Below, one piece after another: positions 60,830 through 64,000 of a stretch of DNA of 64,000 nucleotides. This stretch comes from Thalassospira tepidiphila MCCC 1A03514 (GTDB taxonomy: Bacteria > Pseudomonadota > Alphaproteobacteria > Rhodospirillales > Thalassospiraceae): assembly GCF_001662875.1 (NCBI RefSeq), contig NZ_JPVZ01000002.1:496001-560000 (forward strand), in the 5' to 3' direction. Under the pieces are notes generated by a model that had not been told where the DNA came from, ran no database searches, and worked only from the letters and a program-made list of their open reading frames with translations. The position numbers and the translations under genes are program-made. The first letter of the stretch is position 1, and each line of letters begins with the position of its first letter.

Positions 60830-62320
60830 CTAGTGGCCCATCAGGCGTTCAAGCGCGCCGGGCTTATCGTGGATGGCCAGTTTATCGACGATTGTCTCGC
60901 TGGCTTCATTGAGACCGATCAACTCGACCTCGGCCCCTTCACGGCGGAATTTGAGCACGACCATATCAAGGGCTGCAACACTTGAAATGTCCCAGATATG
61001 CGCGTGGCTGACATCAATCGTGACCTTGTCGAGGGCTTCGCGGAAATCAAATGCCTTGGTGAAGTCTTCGACCGAGGCAAAGAAGATCTGGCCGCGCACT
61101 TCGTAGGTACGGTGCGTGCTGTCAGGCGAAAGCGTGCTGGTAACACGGAAAATCTGCGCGATCTTCCAGGCAAAGAAAATACCCGAAAGCAACACACCGA
61201 CCAGAACACCGATGGCAAGGTTGTGAGACCCCACCACCGTGATCACGGTTGCCAGCATCACGATCGACGAGCTTCTCGGATGATCCTTGAGGTCCTTGAT
61301 CGAGGACCAGCTGAATGTCCCGATCGACACCATGATCATGATCGCGACAAGGGCCGCCATCGGAATGATTGCGACCAGATCGCCCAGAACCACAATCAGG
61401 ATCAAAAGGAAAATCCCGGCAAGGAAGGTCGAGAGGCGGCAACGGCCACCCGATTTGACGTTGATCACCGACTGGCCGATCATCGCGCAACCCGCCATGC
61501 CGCCGATAAAGCCGGTAAAGAAGTTGGCGATCCCCTGACCATAGCATTCGCGTGTGCGGTTGGATGTTGTGTCGGTCAGATCATCAACGATCTGGGCCGT
61601 CATCAGACTTTCCAGAAGACCGACCGCCGCGACCGCCGCCGAATAGGGCAGGATGATCAGGAAGGTATCAAGGTTCAGCGGCACATCCGGGAAATAGATC
61701 GCCGGGAAGGCATCGGGAAGCGCGCCCATATCGCCCACGGTGCGCAGATCGGCATCGATAAAGAATGACAAGCCGGTCAGAACGATGATGCAAATCAGCG
61801 GTGACGGGATGACCTTGGTAATGCGCGGGAACAGATAGATGATGGCAAGGCCGCCCGCGACCATCACATAGGTCATGGGGCTGACATTGGTCAGTTCCGG
61901 CAGCTGGGCCATGAAGATCAGGATGGCGAGTGCGTTGACAAAGCCGGTCATGACCGACTTGGAAACAAAGCGCATCAGCGACCCCAGACGAAGCGCACCT
62001 GCCAGCATCTGAATGACACCGGCCAGAACGGTCGCGGCCAGCAGGTAATCCAGCCCGTGTTCACGGACAAGCGATCCCATCAGAACGGCGGTGGCGGCGG
62101 TGGCCGCCGAAATCATGCCCGGACGGCCGCCAAAGATGGCGGTGATGACGGCAATCGAGAAGGAGGCATAAAGCCCGACCTTCGGGTCAACACCGGCAAT
62201 GATGGAAAAGGCAATCGCCTCAGGGATCAGGGCCAGCGCAACCACAAGGCCCGAAAGCACATCGGCGCGAATGTTGCCAAGCCATTCAGCCCGCAAACGC
62301 GGCAGAAAATCGCTATTCAC
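60830..62320 (-). CDS. SulP-family anion transporter with STAS domain
   Basis: A 496-residue inner-membrane protein. Residues 1-385 hold about 10-12 spans with the family block [20 protein letters not shown] near the start and [20 protein letters not shown] in the middle. A cytoplasmic STAS domain follows at about 395-490. The GTG start at 62320 has CGGAG 7 bases upstream. SulP members carry sulfate, bicarbonate or dicarboxylates, and the substrate is not evident here. It is co-transcribed with the double-Usp gene. Confidence 0.93.
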   Translation of the reverse strand: MNSDFLPRLRAEWLGNIRADVLSGLVVALALIPEAIAFSIIAGVDPKVGLYASFSIAVITAIFGGRPGMISAATAATAVLMGSLVREHGLDYLLAATVLAGVIQMLAGALRLGSLMRFVSKSVMTGFVNALAILIFMAQLPELTNVSPMTYVMVAGGLAIIYLFPRITKVIPSPLICIIVLTGLSFFIDADLRTVGDMGALPDAFPAIYFPDVPLNLDTFLIILPYSAAVAAVGLLESLMTAQIVDDLTDTTSNRTRECYGQGIANFFTGFIGGMAGCAMIGQSVINVKSGGRCRLSTFLAGIFLLILIVVLGDLVAIIPMAALVAIMIMVSIGTFSWSSIKDLKDHPRSSSIVMLATVITVVGSHNLAIGVLVGVLLSGIFFAWKIAQIFRVTSTLSPDSTHRTYEVRGQIFFASVEDFTKAFDFREALDKVTIDVSHAHIWDISSVAALDMVVLKFRREGAEVELIGLNEASETIVDKLAIHDKPGALERLMGH

Positions 62321-62635
62321 AGAAAATCTCCGTCTCGGTCAAGCCCGACCGCGCAATCGCCAGATCTGACGATTGATTGTCCCGCGGGCTGGAATGTCAT
62401 CAGGCGGTCTTCATGATCCGTCAGCCGGAAATTCAGCGACAGGTCTCCCCAAGACCATCCCGTTCGTTGCTGCGTCGCAGCAGGCTGTACCTATACCAAT
62501 TTAAGATTTTGCACAACCGTGACACGGATTTGCCAAGGCATTTTGGCAAGCGCCGGTCGCCCAAAAAAAACTGCCGGGCACTGAAGTCCCGGCAGGCGCA
62601 GTTTGGCGGAGGCCACAAAACTTTTGCCGATGTTG
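62321..62635. other. Gap between sulP and chemoreceptor genes
   Basis: No gene seen. The left part should hold the sulP promoter (minus strand). A TTGCCAA/TTGGCAA dyad lies at 62530-62549, and the chemoreceptor terminator follows. Confidence 0.45.
62561..62595 (-). terminator. Terminator of the right-edge chemoreceptor gene
   Basis: On the minus strand CTGCCGGG and CCCGGCAG pair over a nine-base loop, followed by eight T. Confidence 0.9.
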
Positions 62636-64000
62636 CTAGCCGGTGGCGCGCTCGTCGATCTGGATGGCTGCGAGGAACAGGTCGATCTCGCTGCGCAGAT
62701 TTGCCGCCTGAACGGAAAGTTCATCTGCTGCATTGGTTACATCCCGGGTTGCGTTTTCACTTTTGCAGGCAGCAGTTTGAACACCATTGATGCTGTCAAG
62801 CACTTCGCGTGTGCCCTGTGCGGTGTCGCGGGCGCGAAGCGCGATGTTGCTGGTGGCTTCACCCTGCTGGGTGACAGCCTGGGCCACCGTGTTCGAGATC
62901 GAGTTGATTTCATCAATCACCTCGGAAATGTCGCGCATGGCGGTGACGGATTCCTGGGTTGCTTCCTGAATGGCCAGGATCTGTTCGCTGATTTCGCCAG
63001 TTGCGCGACTGGTTTGGGCGGCAAGGTTTTTGACTTCGTTGGCGACCACGGCAAAGCCTTTGCCAGCTTCACCCGCCCGGGCGGCCTCGATCGTCGCATT
63101 GAGGGCCAGAAGGTTGGTCTGGGATGCGATATCACTGATCAGCGTGATGACTTCGCCGATTTTGACGGTACTTTCTGACAGGCTTTGGACCAGACGGTTG
63201 CTGTGTTCTGTCCGGGTGACGGCACCTTGGGCGATGGTGCTTGAGGTGCGGACATGATCGCCTATTTCCGCGACCGAGGATGACAGTTGAGTCGCGGCAC
63301 TGGCGACGGAATTGATGTTGTCAGAAGCACGTTCGACAATGGTGACCACACCGCTTGCAAGCTGGGTGGTGTCAGAAACTGCACCGGACATGACATTGGC
63401 CGTATTGCCCATCGATTCCGATGCATGGCACAGCGCCTGCACGACATTGTCCGCACGGGTGCGGAAAGTATCGACCGCATTTGCAACGGCGGTGGCACGT
63501 TCAAGTTTTTCGCGGTTTTCCTCTTCGCGCTGACGGGTCAGGCGATCATTTTCCAGCAAGCTTTGTTTGAAATTGGCCAAGGCCTGCATGATGCGCGCAA
63601 TGGCATTGTTGCCTTTGGTCGGGGGGATTTCGGCGTCGAGTTTCCCCGCGGCGAGCTGTTCCATCATGCTAACTGCATGGGTCAGCGGGCGCGTGATGCC
63701 CCGACCCAAAGACCATCCGACAATGGTGGCAATGGCCGCAACGATGACAAGGATCAGCAAGGAAGCATTACGCATGTTGATCGTCGGTGCGAACACTTCA
63801 TCGGCGGAAACTGTTGCAACAAGTGCCAGCCGGGAGCCGAGGATTTCCAGCGGGGTATATGCCGAGACCACCTCTGTCCCGCCGAAATCATCAACCGTCA
63901 TGGTACCTGTTTCACCAGCAAGGGCGCGGTCAACCGGCGCTGCGCGGATTTCGCGCCGAAGGCTGGTTGGTTCTTTCATCAGGCGGGTGTCGTTGCGCAT
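62636..64000 (-). CDS. Methyl-accepting chemotaxis protein, 5' end outside the window
   Basis: At least 454 residues; the N-terminus lies beyond the right edge. What is visible begins in the end of a periplasmic Cache-type domain ([20 protein letters not shown]), then a membrane span at about 79-98, a HAMP region ([20 protein letters not shown]), and the signalling domain with [20 protein letters not shown]. The first Met here is probably internal. It is a relative of the chemoreceptor at 47020, but not adjacent to any che gene. Confidence 0.92.
   Translation of the reverse strand: MRNDTRLMKEPTSLRREIRAAPVDRALAGETGTMTVDDFGGTEVVSAYTPLEILGSRLALVATVSADEVFAPTINMRNASLLILVIVAAIATIVGWSLGRGITRPLTHAVSMMEQLAAGKLDAEIPPTKGNNAIARIMQALANFKQSLLENDRLTRQREEENREKLERATAVANAVDTFRTRADNVVQALCHASESMGNTANVMSGAVSDTTQLASGVVTIVERASDNINSVASAATQLSSSVAEIGDHVRTSSTIAQGAVTRTEHSNRLVQSLSESTVKIGEVITLISDIASQTNLLALNATIEAARAGEAGKGFAVVANEVKNLAAQTSRATGEISEQILAIQEATQESVTAMRDISEVIDEINSISNTVAQAVTQQGEATSNIALRARDTAQGTREVLDSINGVQTAACKSENATRDVTNAADELSVQAANLRSEIDLFLAAIQIDERATG

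Noticed and set aside
1..64000. tRNA, rRNA or known riboswitch
   Set aside because: I looked in all gaps over 150 bases and saw no cloverleaf or familiar riboswitch core. A covariance-model scan would be needed to exclude small RNAs.

Overview
The window looks like chromosome of a moderately GC-rich alphaproteobacterium, most likely a marine Rhodospirillales member of the Thalassospira type. That placement is inference. It rests on codon style, the argD-argF-hslO gene order, the abundance of ABC/TTT transporters and chemoreceptors, and the exported RTX protein. No rRNA, tRNA or CRISPR was found.

Layout. (1) 1-7700: the tail of an unidentified gene, then a tight operon for a family-5 (peptide-type) ABC importer: binding protein, two permeases and a fused double ATPase, followed by a 2-hydroxyacid dehydrogenase and an amidase. 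(2) 7800-28520: a surface/secretion island. A MarR regulator and a glycosyltransferase are divergent from a type I secretion ABC transporter and its HlyD adaptor. These are followed by a small protein made almost wholly of RTX nonapeptides, then GT2, methyltransferase, GT4, a tail-anchored coiled-coil protein, a degenerate GT2-like protein, GT4, two pyruvyltransferase-family paralogs flanking galE, an exported propeller-like protein and an rmlC-type epimerase. No flippase, polymerase or ligase is present in the island, so cytoplasmic glycosylation of the RTX protein is worth considering as an alternative to a polysaccharide pathway. (3) 28640-34400: a creatinase, then a catalytically dead bifunctional PBP homolog directly upstream of an intact PBP1A. 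(4) 34410-37260: an accessory cassette holding a 37 x 12-residue repeat membrane protein with ten identical 36-bp units, bracketed by inverted and direct repeats. (5) 37400-42800: argE-tctABC divergent from a LysR gene that has a textbook T-N11-A type dyad. (6) 42870-49920: LysE exporter, YgjP-like metallopeptidase, argG, truA, a chemoreceptor, lrgAB. (7) 50070-50870: an A+T-rich islet with a DUF5343 gene carrying its own dyad and terminator. (8) 51250-62320: arsC-like, recX, an orphan ABC-2 permease, argD-argF, hslO, a lipoprotein, a membrane-bound AraC regulator, an alpha/beta hydrolase, and sulP-usp. (9) 62636-64000: a chemoreceptor cut by the window edge.

Arginine biosynthesis is spread over three loci (argE, argG, argDF). 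The strongest novel leads are the RTX-glycosyltransferase island with its pseudo-glycosyltransferase, the dead PBP next to a live one, and the recently expanded repeat protein in its repeat-flanked cassette.
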